From SIG603 sp963589785 (GTDB lineage Bacteria; Bacillota; Clostridia; Oscillospirales; Acutalibacteraceae): a stretch of 64,000 bases of DNA. Both the position numbers and the translations under genes were made by a program. The stretch lies in the NCBI GenBank assembly GCA_963589785.1, contig CAVAMJ010000011.1:20888-84887 (forward strand), read 5' to 3'. The notes beneath the pieces are model-generated. The model had not been told where the DNA came from. It searched no databases and was given only the letters and a program-made list of their open reading frames with translations. This document shows, piece after piece, positions 16,428 to 25,206 of the stretch. The stretch's first letter is position 1, and every line of letters starts with the position of its first letter.

Positions 16428-18266
16428 TTATTTCTCTTCAATGAAGAATCTTTTATACCAAACAAGGAAGGTATAGACTGTCCATACTTTTCTTGAATTG
16501 TCCTTTTTAAGAGCCTTGTGTTCATCAAGAAGCTTTACGAGAAGATCGGTGTTGAAGAATTTCTTTGCCGTCTCGTCTGTGAAAGCGTCCTTAACGATAT
16601 TGTAATATTTATCCTGCTTGAGCCACTCTCTTGTCGGAACAGGGAAACCAAGCTTTTTCTTGGTCGACCACTTCTCCGGCATGCGTCTTGCGGCGGCAGT
16701 TCTCATAGCGTACTTTGTTGTTGTGCCGTTCACACGGTACTTGAGCGGAATTCTCTGAGCAACCTTCATGATCTCTCTGTCGAGGAAAGGAACTCTGACT
16801 TCGAGAGAATTTGCCATGCTCATTTTGTCGGCTTTAAGGAGAATATCGCCGACCATCCACATGTTGATATCGAGGAACTGCATCTTAGTGACATCGTCCT
16901 TGTCCTTTACCATATCGTAATACGGCTTTACCATAGCGGCCGGGGACTTAGCGTCAGTCTTAATCTTAAGAAGCTGTTTTCTCTCTTTCTCTGTGAACAT
17001 GTAAGCGTTTCCGATAAAGCGCTCCTCAAGAGTCTTGCCACGGCGAACGATATAGTTGATGCCGTGAACCTGAGGAAGGTGTGATGCCGCCTTGCCGAGA
17101 ACTCTTCTCACGCCGAACGGAAGCTTATCGTAAGCTGTCAAATCGAGCGGCTCATGATAAATGTTGTATCCGCCGAAAAGCTCGTCTGCACCCTCGCCTG
17201 AAAGTGCTACCTTGAGGTGCTTAGCCGCCGTGTTGCAGACAAAATAAAGTGCAACCGCAGACGGGTCTGCGAGAGGCTCGTCCATGTGATACTGAATCTT
17301 TGAGAAATTACCCCAGAAATCATCGGGTGTGATAACCTTAGAAATGTTTTTTACGGGAATAAGCTCCGAAAGCTCCTTAGCATAGCTAATCTCGTTGTAT
17401 TTCTCGCCGTTGTCAAATCCGACGGTGAAGGTCTTATCAACATTAGCTGAGCATGCGACATATGATGAATCGACGCCGCTTGAGAGGAACGAACCGACTT
17501 CAACATCGGCAATTTTATGAGCCTCAACGGAGTTATCGAATGCTTTCTCGATTGTATCTGTCCAATAATCGAGGGGCTTGTCCTCCTCAGCGTTGAAGTC
17601 AGGAAGCCAATAGCGAACCTTTTTCATCTCGCCGTTCTTATATATGAAGTAATGAGCGGGAGTAAGCTTATAAACATTCTTGAAGAAGGTTTCTTCACCC
17701 GGAGAATACTGGAAGCTTAAGTAATTCTCAAGCTGTCTCTCATTTAGTTCCTTCTTGAAATCGGGGTGAGCAAGGAAAGACTTAATCTCAGAGCCGAACA
17801 TGAAGCTGTCGCCCATCTGAGCAAAATAGAACGGCTTAATTCCGAAATTATCACGGCAGCCGAAAAGCTCCTTTTCCTTTCTGTTCCAGATGACGAAAGC
17901 ATACATTCCGCGAAGCTTCTTTGGAAGACCTGTTCCCCACTCCTCGTAGCCGTGGACGAGTGTCTCGGAGTCGGTGTTGGTGTAGAACTTATGACCTGCG
18001 TTAACAAGCTCCTCACGAAGCTCCTGGTAGTTATAAATTTCTCCGTTGAAAAGGAGAACAAGATTTTTGTCCTCGTTGTAAATCGGCTGTCTGCCGCCGT
18101 CAAGGTCGATAATGGAAAGACGTCTGAATCCGAGAGAAATACCGTCGTCTACATAGTAGTCTGCGTCATCGGGACCTCTGTGGGCAATTCTGTCGCACAT
18201 ATCCTTGATGATCTCGGCATGGCTCATTTCTTTTTCGGTGTGAATGTAACCGGCAAATCCGCACAT
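16428..18266 (-). CDS. asnB: Asparagine synthase (glutamine-hydrolysing), AsnB/AsnH type, paralogue 2
   Basis: 612 aa. The start is placed at the ATG giving MCGFAG, because Cys2 must be N-terminal for catalysis; the ATG two codons earlier would bury it and has poor Shine-Dalgarno spacing. Motifs: RRLSIIDLDGGRQ, LFNGEIYNYQ, NTDSET and pyrophosphate loop SSGVDSS at 262-268, then LSGEGADELFGGYNIY. It closely parallels the other asnB in this cluster, so they look like a duplication. It is the first gene of the asnB-ligase-asnB transcript, behind a near-consensus promoter and a long leader of about 155 nt that carries a 16-bp palindrome. Confidence 0.92.
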   Translation of the reverse strand: MCGFAGYIHTEKEMSHAEIIKDMCDRIAHRGPDDADYYVDDGISLGFRRLSIIDLDGGRQPIYNEDKNLVLLFNGEIYNYQELREELVNAGHKFYTNTDSETLVHGYEEWGTGLPKKLRGMYAFVIWNRKEKELFGCRDNFGIKPFYFAQMGDSFMFGSEIKSFLAHPDFKKELNERQLENYLSFQYSPGEETFFKNVYKLTPAHYFIYKNGEMKKVRYWLPDFNAEEDKPLDYWTDTIEKAFDNSVEAHKIADVEVGSFLSSGVDSSYVACSANVDKTFTVGFDNGEKYNEISYAKELSELIPVKNISKVITPDDFWGNFSKIQYHMDEPLADPSAVALYFVCNTAAKHLKVALSGEGADELFGGYNIYHEPLDLTAYDKLPFGVRRVLGKAASHLPQVHGINYIVRRGKTLEERFIGNAYMFTEKERKQLLKIKTDAKSPAAMVKPYYDMVKDKDDVTKMQFLDINMWMVGDILLKADKMSMANSLEVRVPFLDREIMKVAQRIPLKYRVNGTTTKYAMRTAAARRMPEKWSTKKKLGFPVPTREWLKQDKYYNIVKDAFTDETAKKFFNTDLLVKLLDEHKALKKDNSRKVWTVYTFLVWYKRFFIEEK

Positions 18267-18305
18267 ATACATTTACCTCTTTTCTTTTTACTTCTTTCTT
18301 TTGTA

Positions 18306-18321
18306 AGTTCGCATGCGAACT
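18306..18321. promoter_or_regulatory. Perfect 16-bp palindrome in asnB leader
   Basis: AGTTCGCATGCGAACT is a perfect palindrome about 40 nt upstream of the second asnB start and 100 nt downstream of the predicted transcription start. It could be a repressor (roadblock) site or, in RNA, a 6-bp hairpin with a CAUG loop. No U tract follows, so it is not a terminator. Confidence 0.5.
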
Positions 18322-18429
18322 AAATGTTTCTTTAACTATTGATTTTTTACGCTATTAATTTTAAAATACCTATAAGCTTATGTTTAGCTTAAATATTATT
18401 TAGAGTATTAGCTCTGAATATACCAAGTA

Positions 18430-18458
18430 ATTATATTACAATTCTTTTTTATTGTAAA
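18430..18458 (-). promoter_or_regulatory. Sigma-A promoter of the asnB/D-Asp ligase cluster
   Basis: Minus-strand TTTACA (18453-18458), exactly 17 nt, TATAAT (18430-18435). It predicts a transcript start near 18423 and a leader of about 155 nt. Confidence 0.75.
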
Positions 18459-18487
18459 GTTAATTTAATCACGAAAGGTTTTTTTGA

Positions 18488-19150
18488 ATGAAATCTTATG
18501 TAATCCATCTTATCCGTCATGCTGTCTGCGAGGGCAACCTTGAGGGAAGATATATCGGCAGAACAGAGTCCCCCATTGCTGACGAGGGAATTAATTCTCT
18601 TCTCGAGATCAAGCAAAACGCCGAGTATCCCGAGGCTCAGGCTTTCTATGCAAGCCCTTCCACAAGATGCGTTGACACCCTGAAAATCCTCTATCCGTGG
18701 GCAGAACCCGAGGTTATCCTCGAAATGGCTGAGTGCGATTTCGGTGACTGGGAAAACAAAACCGCTGAGGAATTAAAGGACGATCCGAGATTTTCCGAGT
18801 GGATGGCAAAGGGACAGAATGCCGCACCGCCGAACGGCGAAAGCAGTGCCGTATTCATGCACAGAGTTTGCGAGGGATTTGAAACTCTCGTCAGCAATAT
18901 GATGTTCACGGGCACAAACAGTGCTGTACTCGTAACCCACGGCGGAGTTATCATGACAATACTTGCCGCTTACGGACTTCCAAGAGCCAAGCTCACCGAC
19001 TGGATGTGCGATCCCGGCTACGGCTACTCCATTCGCATCACACCGACCCTTTGGACAAAGAGCATGGTAGGCGAGGTATTTCAGCTTTTACCTGTACCGA
19101 ACGATCAAAAGAAAGAGGAATTAGGTCCTGACAATTTCTTTGATATCTGA
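18488..19150 (+). CDS. Histidine phosphatase superfamily protein
   Basis: 220 aa. The phosphoacceptor motif is LIRHAVCEGN (RHA in place of the usual RHG), with a downstream Arg in SPSTRCVDTL, the acidic AECDFGDWEN and the second catalytic His in VTHGGVIMT. This is the pattern of phosphoglycerate-mutase-like phosphatases such as CobC or GpmB. The substrate cannot be told from the sequence. A cupin gene follows after 18 nt, so the two probably form an operon. An AAAGG site precedes the ATG. Confidence 0.85.
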   Translation: MKSYVIHLIRHAVCEGNLEGRYIGRTESPIADEGINSLLEIKQNAEYPEAQAFYASPSTRCVDTLKILYPWAEPEVILEMAECDFGDWENKTAEELKDDPRFSEWMAKGQNAAPPNGESSAVFMHRVCEGFETLVSNMMFTGTNSAVLVTHGGVIMTILAAYGLPRAKLTDWMCDPGYGYSIRITPTLWTKSMVGEVFQLLPVPNDQKKEELGPDNFFDI

Positions 19151-19168
19151 TAAACGGAGGAAAAACTT

Positions 19169-19498
19169 ATGACTATTGATTTTTTAAGCACGGGCTACAC
19201 CGCTATCGAGCATTTTAACGGCGGCGAGGGAACATTTTTCGCTAAAATCGTCAATGACGGACTTAACAAGATAATCAGCGGAAAGCTTGAGCCGGGCTCC
19301 ACAATCGGAATGCACTGCCACGCTACAAACTCAGAGATTATCTTTGTTGTCGAGGGCGAGGGCACTGTCAAAACTCCTGACGGCGAGGAAAGCGTCAAGG
19401 CTGGTCAGTGCTCCTACTGCAAAAAGGGCGAGTCTCACTCACTTTGCAACACAGGAAATACGGTTCTTAAATTCTATGCCGTAGTACCCGAGCAGTAA
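19169..19498 (+). CDS. Small cupin-domain protein
   Basis: 109 aa single cupin barrel. Metal-ligand motif 1 is GSTIGMHCHATNSEIIFVVEG (two His and one Glu), with the motif 2 His in KGESHSLCNTG. Such proteins may bind metal and act as isomerases, dioxygenases or ligand sensors. A GGAGG precedes the ATG. It is cotranscribed with the histidine phosphatase and ends before a bidirectional terminator. No specific function can be assigned. Confidence 0.8.
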   Translation: MTIDFLSTGYTAIEHFNGGEGTFFAKIVNDGLNKIISGKLEPGSTIGMHCHATNSEIIFVVEGEGTVKTPDGEESVKAGQCSYCKKGESHSLCNTGNTVLKFYAVVPEQ

Positions 19499-19523
19499 TA
19501 ACACGATAAAATCTAATAAAAAT

Positions 19524-19558
19524 CAAAGCGACTCCTCTTAAAAAGGAGTCGCTTTTTT
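19524..19558 (+). terminator. Bidirectional terminator between cupin and dipeptidase genes
   Basis: AAAGCGACTCCT pairs perfectly with AGGAGTCGCTTT around CTTAAAA, followed by T runs. The minus-strand dipeptidase gene ends six bases beyond it. Confidence 0.92.
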
Positions 19559-19563
19559 AGTTA

Positions 19564-20988
19564 TTACAGTATTTTGTCAAGCTCATAGACAGACTTAACA
19601 TAGATTTTGAACGACTTGAACCAGTCCTCGAGGCAGTTTACCTCATCAGGGCCGTGTGCGCCGCCGTGTCCCTCAGGCAAAAATTCGGGAGCTTTTCCGT
19701 TCTTGAAGCCCGGGCCGAAGCTCATAGCGTTAGGGATAACTCTGCTGTAAGTACCGCCGCCCATGCTGTAAGGCTCAGCGTTTTCGCCTGTAAGCTCGTT
19801 ATAAACCTTGAGAAGAGTGAGAACCTTCTCGTCCTTAGGATCGATATAATACGGATTTGCGACAGAAACATTGATGAGAGCCGCACCGTACTTTTCGCCC
19901 AATGCGGAAAGCTTTTCGGTGATGAAGTCCGGGTCTGACGAATGAGGATATCTTATGTCAATTTCAAGCTGAGCGCTGTCACCGTTCATTCTTATGACGC
20001 CCGCATTGATAGTAAGCTTGCCCATTTTCTCGTCTTCGTTATCAATGCCGAACCCCTCTGCGTAAGGAGAATAAAATCCGTCATAGATGAATTTAACTGC
20101 GCCAAAGTCAAGGTCTGTCTTATTTTCAAGCTCAGAAGCAACCTCAGAAAGATAGACAAGCGCATTTTTCTTTCCCTCGGGAGCAGCCGCATGACCGCCC
20201 TTGCCGAATGCGGAAAGCTTCACATTTCCGTCCTCGAGAGCCTCAAGCTTTATATTATCAAACTCAGCGAGCACATCTGCCGCCTCATCTTCATCGATAC
20301 CGCTGATAACCATATAAGCCTCATCAGGAATTGCATTTCTGACATTGCCCGCAAAAATATCGACAACATTCTTACCCATCGGGATAGTAAATGCGGCATC
20401 ATAGCCGCCCTTCTGGGCAAAGCAAACAGGGAAACCGCAGTCGGCAACTATCGAGAACTTAGGCACAGTGCCCTTGTACTCGTCTACATACCATTTGAAG
20501 TCAGCCATGCCTGTCTCCTCGGCACAGCCGCCCATAAGTCTCAAGGTATTATTGAGCGGAATATTATTTTCCTTGAAAAATCTCATGAGGAAAAGGCATA
20601 CGATAGTGGGACCCTTATCGTCGCTTACACCTCTGCCGATTAAGTAGCCGTCCTTTTCGCTCATCTCATAAGGCTTATAGATCCAGTGGTCGCCCTCGGG
20701 GACAACATCGAGGTGGCACGCAAATCCGATTTCTTCCTTGCTGTCGCCGTAGATAATCGCACCGCAGTAGCCCTCATAGTCCTCTGTCTTAAAGCCGTAA
20801 TGTCTGCCTCTTTCGAGTGCAAAATCGAGCATCTTTCTGCAGTCCGGGCCGTAGGGTGCATTTTTTTCGGCAAGGTCTGCTCTTGAAACAGACGGGTGAG
20901 CAACCCACAAGCCGAGCTCCTCTTTCATTTCTTCTTTATGAGCTTCAAGCCATTCATCTAAAAGCTTATCAAATTCTGCATTAGTCAT
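19564..20988 (-). CDS. pepV: M20 family dipeptidase (PepV/Sapep-like)
   Basis: 474 aa. Zinc ligands and catalytic residues of the family are present: HLDVVPEGDHW, the bridging Asp in GRGVSDDKGP, and GGCAEETGMAD with catalytic Glu. The late GGTYSRVIPN and GGAHGPDEV stretches match PepV/Sapep. The enzyme cleaves dipeptides, including D-Ala or beta-Ala types, in the cytoplasm. An AAAGGA site precedes the ATG, and a promoter with 17-nt spacing lies 55 nt further upstream. It is a single-gene transcript. Confidence 0.9.
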   Translation of the reverse strand: MTNAEFDKLLDEWLEAHKEEMKEELGLWVAHPSVSRADLAEKNAPYGPDCRKMLDFALERGRHYGFKTEDYEGYCGAIIYGDSKEEIGFACHLDVVPEGDHWIYKPYEMSEKDGYLIGRGVSDDKGPTIVCLFLMRFFKENNIPLNNTLRLMGGCAEETGMADFKWYVDEYKGTVPKFSIVADCGFPVCFAQKGGYDAAFTIPMGKNVVDIFAGNVRNAIPDEAYMVISGIDEDEAADVLAEFDNIKLEALEDGNVKLSAFGKGGHAAAPEGKKNALVYLSEVASELENKTDLDFGAVKFIYDGFYSPYAEGFGIDNEDEKMGKLTINAGVIRMNGDSAQLEIDIRYPHSSDPDFITEKLSALGEKYGAALINVSVANPYYIDPKDEKVLTLLKVYNELTGENAEPYSMGGGTYSRVIPNAMSFGPGFKNGKAPEFLPEGHGGAHGPDEVNCLEDWFKSFKIYVKSVYELDKIL

Positions 20989-21042
20989 GAGAATATTCCT
21001 TTCTTTCTAACCGATTATATGAAAATATATAAACACAAGCTG

Positions 21043-21071
21043 ATTTTATCACCAAGTATATATTTAAACAA
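21043..21071 (-). promoter_or_regulatory. Promoter of the pepV-like gene
   Basis: Minus-strand TTGTTT (21066-21071), 17-nt spacer, TAAAAT (21043-21048). Confidence 0.55.
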
Positions 21072-21100
21072 GGTTTTTTCTTTTGTTCCGTGCGTGGGCA

Positions 21101-23263
21101 CTATATTTTTTCAAGCTTAGCCTTAAAGCTTATCTTTCTCGTTGTGCTAAGATCATCGAATTTAATCACATAGCAGCCTTTGTCACGAATGATTTCTGTT
21201 ATCTCGCCCTTGCCCATCACGCTGTGATTTATCCTTGTGCCGACCGTCATAATCTCGCTTAGTGCCAGTCCTTGCAGAGATTTTTCACTGCTTTCGATTA
21301 ATCTCTTGGTCTCGTCAAGAAGAAGCGGATCGAGCTCCTTTGCATAGCGAATGAGCTCTTTGTCAATATTGAAGATAAATCTTGACGGATACCTGTATGA
21401 ACCCTCGAGATTTTTACCCTCAGGCTCTGTGATATAAAGTGATTTCATCGCTCTTGTGACAGCGACAAAGGCTAAGCGCCTTTCCTCCTCCATTTGTGAG
21501 AGACTGCTTGTTTTTCTTGACGGAAAAATGCCCTCGTTCATTCCCACCAAAAACACATGCTCGAACTCGAGTCCCTTTGCCGTGTGAACGGTCATCATTT
21601 TGACCTTTCCCTTTTGGTCTGGCACATCGCTATTTGTCATGAGTGCTATTCTCGTGAGGTACTCCTCTGCGCTGAAATCCTCGCCGCAGCTTTCTTCAAA
21701 TTCGGTTATCGCCTGTTTGAGTTCGGCTAAATTATCAAGCCGTGCCTGACCGCCCTCAAGGCGCAGACTTTTTTCGTATCCGCTTTTGTCAAGCACAAGA
21801 CTCATTAAATCGGACAAGCTCATAAAATGCTGCTGTCCCGAGAAATCCTCGATTAAATCGACAAAATCGCTCGCTCCCGTGCCCTTGAAAATATCAGCTT
21901 CAAGATTTTTCTTCATCGCATCATAAAGCGAAATCCCCTCGTTTTCGGCAGTCTGTTTCAAAAAGCTCATGCGCTTTTCGCCGATATTTCTCTTAGGCTT
22001 ATTGACGATTCTCTCAAAAGACAAATCGTCCTTGTAGACTACCATACGAAGATAAGAAACCGCATCCTTAATCTCCGTTCTCTCGAAGAACTGCACTCCG
22101 CTGTAAATCGAGTACGGGATTTTTCTTTTTATGAAAACATCTTCAAACTGTCTCGAGAGATAATGAGCCCTATATAATATCGCAATACTCTCGAAAGGAA
22201 CTCCTCTTTTTGTAAGCTCCTCTATTTCGTCTGCGATATATTCTGCCTCGTGTTCGGCTGTGTCGGCATGAAAATAAACGGGCACTTCTCCGCCCTCGTT
22301 CTGTGCGACAAGATTTTTCTCCACTCTGTACTTATTCTTTGCAATAAGAGAATTTGACACGGCGATTATCTCGGGAGTGGAGCGGTAGTTTTTATTCATC
22401 ATGATTGTCTTGACACTTGGAAATTCCTTGTCAAACTCCATGATATATTTGACATTTGCACCACGCCATGTGTAAATCGTCTGGTCGGGATCTCCCACGA
22501 CAAACAGATTGCCGTGCATACCGCACAAGACACGCATAAGATGATACTGCTGAGCATCGATATCCTGATATTCGTCAACCATGACATACTCAAGCCGCTC
22601 TTGCCATTTAAGCTTTGTTTCTTCACTTATCTCGAAAATATAGAGGACAAAATTAATCAGATCGTTGTAATCAAGCGCAAAGCACTTTTTCTCCTGATAG
22701 ACATAACCCCAGAAGATAATATCATCAGTGGTGCTTGCTCTCATGTATTTATCACGAAGCTCATCGATAGAAAGCGACAGCATCGGCTTATAATACAGCG
22801 GCTCCCAGAGATTTTTCTTCATCTCTATCATATCTCTCGCCTTTGAGAAGGTCATGTCTCGCATGGTGAGTCCACGCTCATCATAAACAGTTTTGAGCAT
22901 TGCATCTATGTCCTGATTATCAAGGACTATGAAGCTTTTCGGATAGTGAATGATATGAATATCCTCGTGAAGCACTGTGTCGCAGAAACTGTGGAACGTG
23001 CTGATATATCCCGTATCGCTGTCCTCGGCGAGCCGTCTTATTCTTTTTTTCATCTCGTTTGCCGATTTATTGGTAAATGTGACGCAAAGTATATTTTCGG
23101 GCAAAATACCAACCTCGTTCACAAGATAAGCGTATCGGTAAGCGAGCGCCCTCGTCTTTCCCGATCCCGCTCCGGCAATAACTCTGATATAGCCCTCTGT
23201 CGAGGTTACAGCCTCCAACTGTTCTGGGTTTAACACCTTAAGCCAATTTTCTTCAATATCCAT
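21101..23263 (-). CDS. pcrA: UvrD/PcrA-type superfamily 1A DNA helicase
   Basis: 720 aa from the ATG at 23263, which has GAAGG nearby; a 19-codon upstream extension has no such site. Helicase motifs in order: Q-motif LNPEQLEAV, Walker A VIAGAGSGKTRAL, CVTFTNKSANEM, Walker B VMVDEYQDID, GDPDQTIYTWRGA, NYRSTPEI, TVHTAKGLEFEHVFL and VAVTRAMKSL. The C-terminal stretch MGKGEITEIIRDKGCYVIKFDD is like the small PcrA C-terminal domain that contacts RNA polymerase. It unwinds DNA 3' to 5' in excision repair and replication restart. Another UvrD paralogue is also possible. Confidence 0.92.
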   Translation of the reverse strand: MDIEENWLKVLNPEQLEAVTSTEGYIRVIAGAGSGKTRALAYRYAYLVNEVGILPENILCVTFTNKSANEMKKRIRRLAEDSDTGYISTFHSFCDTVLHEDIHIIHYPKSFIVLDNQDIDAMLKTVYDERGLTMRDMTFSKARDMIEMKKNLWEPLYYKPMLSLSIDELRDKYMRASTTDDIIFWGYVYQEKKCFALDYNDLINFVLYIFEISEETKLKWQERLEYVMVDEYQDIDAQQYHLMRVLCGMHGNLFVVGDPDQTIYTWRGANVKYIMEFDKEFPSVKTIMMNKNYRSTPEIIAVSNSLIAKNKYRVEKNLVAQNEGGEVPVYFHADTAEHEAEYIADEIEELTKRGVPFESIAILYRAHYLSRQFEDVFIKRKIPYSIYSGVQFFERTEIKDAVSYLRMVVYKDDLSFERIVNKPKRNIGEKRMSFLKQTAENEGISLYDAMKKNLEADIFKGTGASDFVDLIEDFSGQQHFMSLSDLMSLVLDKSGYEKSLRLEGGQARLDNLAELKQAITEFEESCGEDFSAEEYLTRIALMTNSDVPDQKGKVKMMTVHTAKGLEFEHVFLVGMNEGIFPSRKTSSLSQMEEERRLAFVAVTRAMKSLYITEPEGKNLEGSYRYPSRFIFNIDKELIRYAKELDPLLLDETKRLIESSEKSLQGLALSEIMTVGTRINHSVMGKGEITEIIRDKGCYVIKFDDLSTTRKISFKAKLEKI

Positions 23264-23307
23264 AACACACCTTCTTTCAGACAAATTATTCTTTGCTTTG
23301 ATTATAA

Positions 23308-23338
23308 CAGAAAAGCCCACGGCAATAAAGCTGTGGGC
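23308..23338 (-). terminator. Terminator of the trmK-nif3-rqcH transcript
   Basis: On the minus strand GCCCACAGC and GCCGTGGGC form a 9-bp stem around TTTATT, followed by TTTTCTGTT, about 60 nt past the rqcH stop. Confidence 0.8.
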
Positions 23339-23395
23339 GAAATTTTGTTCTGAAAATTTGTTTGCTTTTTTGTTATTAAAATTTATCTCACAAAA

Positions 23396-25195
23396 TTATT
23401 CTTCAGTGCCCTTAAAGTCCTCTGGATTGACATAAACCGTCTTGTAGTTGAAATAATTCACCATTCCGGGCTTTGCACCCACGGGCTTGTGAACATTTCT
23501 TATCTGCGTGTAATCAACGGGAATTTGCGAGGACTCCTTTGCCTTGGAGTGAACAGCGGCAAGCACTGCGGCATCCTCCATGGCTTTATCTGTCGGAGTT
23601 CTTCCGTCAGTCACAAGGACGGTGTGAGAACCTGGGATATTCTTTGTGTGGAACCAAATATCGTTGTTTGAAGAGTCCTTCATGGTAAGCTTGTCGTTTT
23701 GGCGGTTATTTCTTCCCACAAGAACCACAAAACCGTCAGACACTTCAAAGCGAAGCGGCTTTCCGATTTGCTCTTTTTTGTTCGGATTTTTGTTGCCGTT
23801 CTTTCTTGTTTGCTTGGAGTCGTTCGACTTAACATAGCCCTGAGCCGCAAGCTCTGAGCGAATTTCTGCTAAATCCTGCTCTGTTTTCGCCTCGGTGAGG
23901 GCATAGAAAACAGACTCAATGTAGCTAAGCTCCGCCTCACTCAAAGCAATCTGCTCATTTAACTTGCTCTCGGCGGTTTTTGCCTTGCGGTAGTCCTTGT
24001 AGTATTTCTGTGCGTTCTGAGAGGCTGACCAAGCGGGATTAAGCTTGATTTTAATCATAGGACAGCTTTCGTCATAGTAATTCATAAGCTCCACGCTTGA
24101 AGCTGATTTTGGTATCGCATAAAGATTAGAATTGATGAGATCTGCCTTTATTCTAAGCTCGTCACGTTGGGCACATTCTTCAAGCTCCGCACGCTGGTTA
24201 TTAATCTTTCGTGCGATTCTCTCCTCACGGTTTGAAAGAAGTTTGAGTAAATCCGCCGACTTCGCACGCATTCTGTCGGCAGAATCTCGCTCCTCATAGA
24301 AACTATCGAGAAGCTCCGAAAAAGCCGTTTTCGAGTCGCTCACGTTTCTTTTGATAGTCATTGCCGAGCCGTACTGCGTGATATTCATGAACGCAAAGTC
24401 CTTCGGCTTTTTGAGTCTTGGGTCAATAACGGTGACGGGCGTTCCGTCAAGGTTCTGTGCTCTGTCCTTTAAGTCACGAAGCGCAAACATAAGTCTGCCG
24501 AAGTCGGCATCACTCATATCTGTCGTGATGACCTCGTTTCCTCTGCCGACCAAATGCTCAATCTCACGGCTTATTATCGGGCTTATACCCTGTAAAACAG
24601 CCATGAGTGCCTTAGAAAGTGTCATAGCCTTGGGAAGCGACTGAATAGCCTTGATTATATCGCCGATTTCGGTATCGAGTATGCAAAGCTTGTCCTGTGC
24701 TGGCGGATCACGGTAGATAATTCCCGGCAAAATGAGTCTTTCGGAGCTCATCTCCGCATCAACTCGCCTTAGCGCATCGATAACCTTGCCCTCTTCGTTT
24801 ACAAATATGATATTGCTGTACTTGCCCATAATCTCACACACAAGCGAGAGAATGACATGATCGCCAAGCTCATTTACAGCATCGAATTTGAGCGTGAGTG
24901 CTCTTTCGAGTCCCTTTTGCTCCACCTCGATAAGCTTAGCAGACTGCAGTCTCTTTCGCATGAGCATGCAGAGCATGGGCGGCTGTTTTGGATTTTCGGG
25001 TTTAGTCGCCGTGAAATTAATTCTTGCTGTGTTCGGTCTTGCCGAGAGCAAAAGCTTAAATGAGCCCTCGAAAGTTCTCATAACAAACACAAGCTCGTCC
25101 CTTGACGGCTGATAAATCTTATCAACTCTGCCGCCAAGTACGTTATTTTCTATTTCTGCTTTTAAATGTCGCAGAAAAATTCCGTCTAATGCCAT
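23396..25195 (-). CDS. rqcH: RqcH/NFACT-family ribosome quality control factor (FbpA-like)
   Basis: 599 aa. The N-terminal NFACT domain begins ALDGIFLRHLKAEI and includes GGRVDKIYQPSRDELVF and SARPNTARINFT. A central helix-hairpin-helix and a long coiled coil (about residues 290-450) follow, then the NFACT-R domain with DIWFHTKNIPGSHTVL. In Bacillus RqcH recognises split 50S subunits and recruits tRNA-Ala to add alanine tails to stalled chains; older annotations call it fibronectin-binding. It is 11 nt after the Nif3-family gene, in one transcript with trmK. Confidence 0.92.
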   Translation of the reverse strand: MALDGIFLRHLKAEIENNVLGGRVDKIYQPSRDELVFVMRTFEGSFKLLLSARPNTARINFTATKPENPKQPPMLCMLMRKRLQSAKLIEVEQKGLERALTLKFDAVNELGDHVILSLVCEIMGKYSNIIFVNEEGKVIDALRRVDAEMSSERLILPGIIYRDPPAQDKLCILDTEIGDIIKAIQSLPKAMTLSKALMAVLQGISPIISREIEHLVGRGNEVITTDMSDADFGRLMFALRDLKDRAQNLDGTPVTVIDPRLKKPKDFAFMNITQYGSAMTIKRNVSDSKTAFSELLDSFYEERDSADRMRAKSADLLKLLSNREERIARKINNQRAELEECAQRDELRIKADLINSNLYAIPKSASSVELMNYYDESCPMIKIKLNPAWSASQNAQKYYKDYRKAKTAESKLNEQIALSEAELSYIESVFYALTEAKTEQDLAEIRSELAAQGYVKSNDSKQTRKNGNKNPNKKEQIGKPLRFEVSDGFVVLVGRNNRQNDKLTMKDSSNNDIWFHTKNIPGSHTVLVTDGRTPTDKAMEDAAVLAAVHSKAKESSQIPVDYTQIRNVHKPVGAKPGMVNYFNYKTVYVNPEDFKGTEE

Positions 25196-25206
25196 TTTTC
25201 TTTCCT

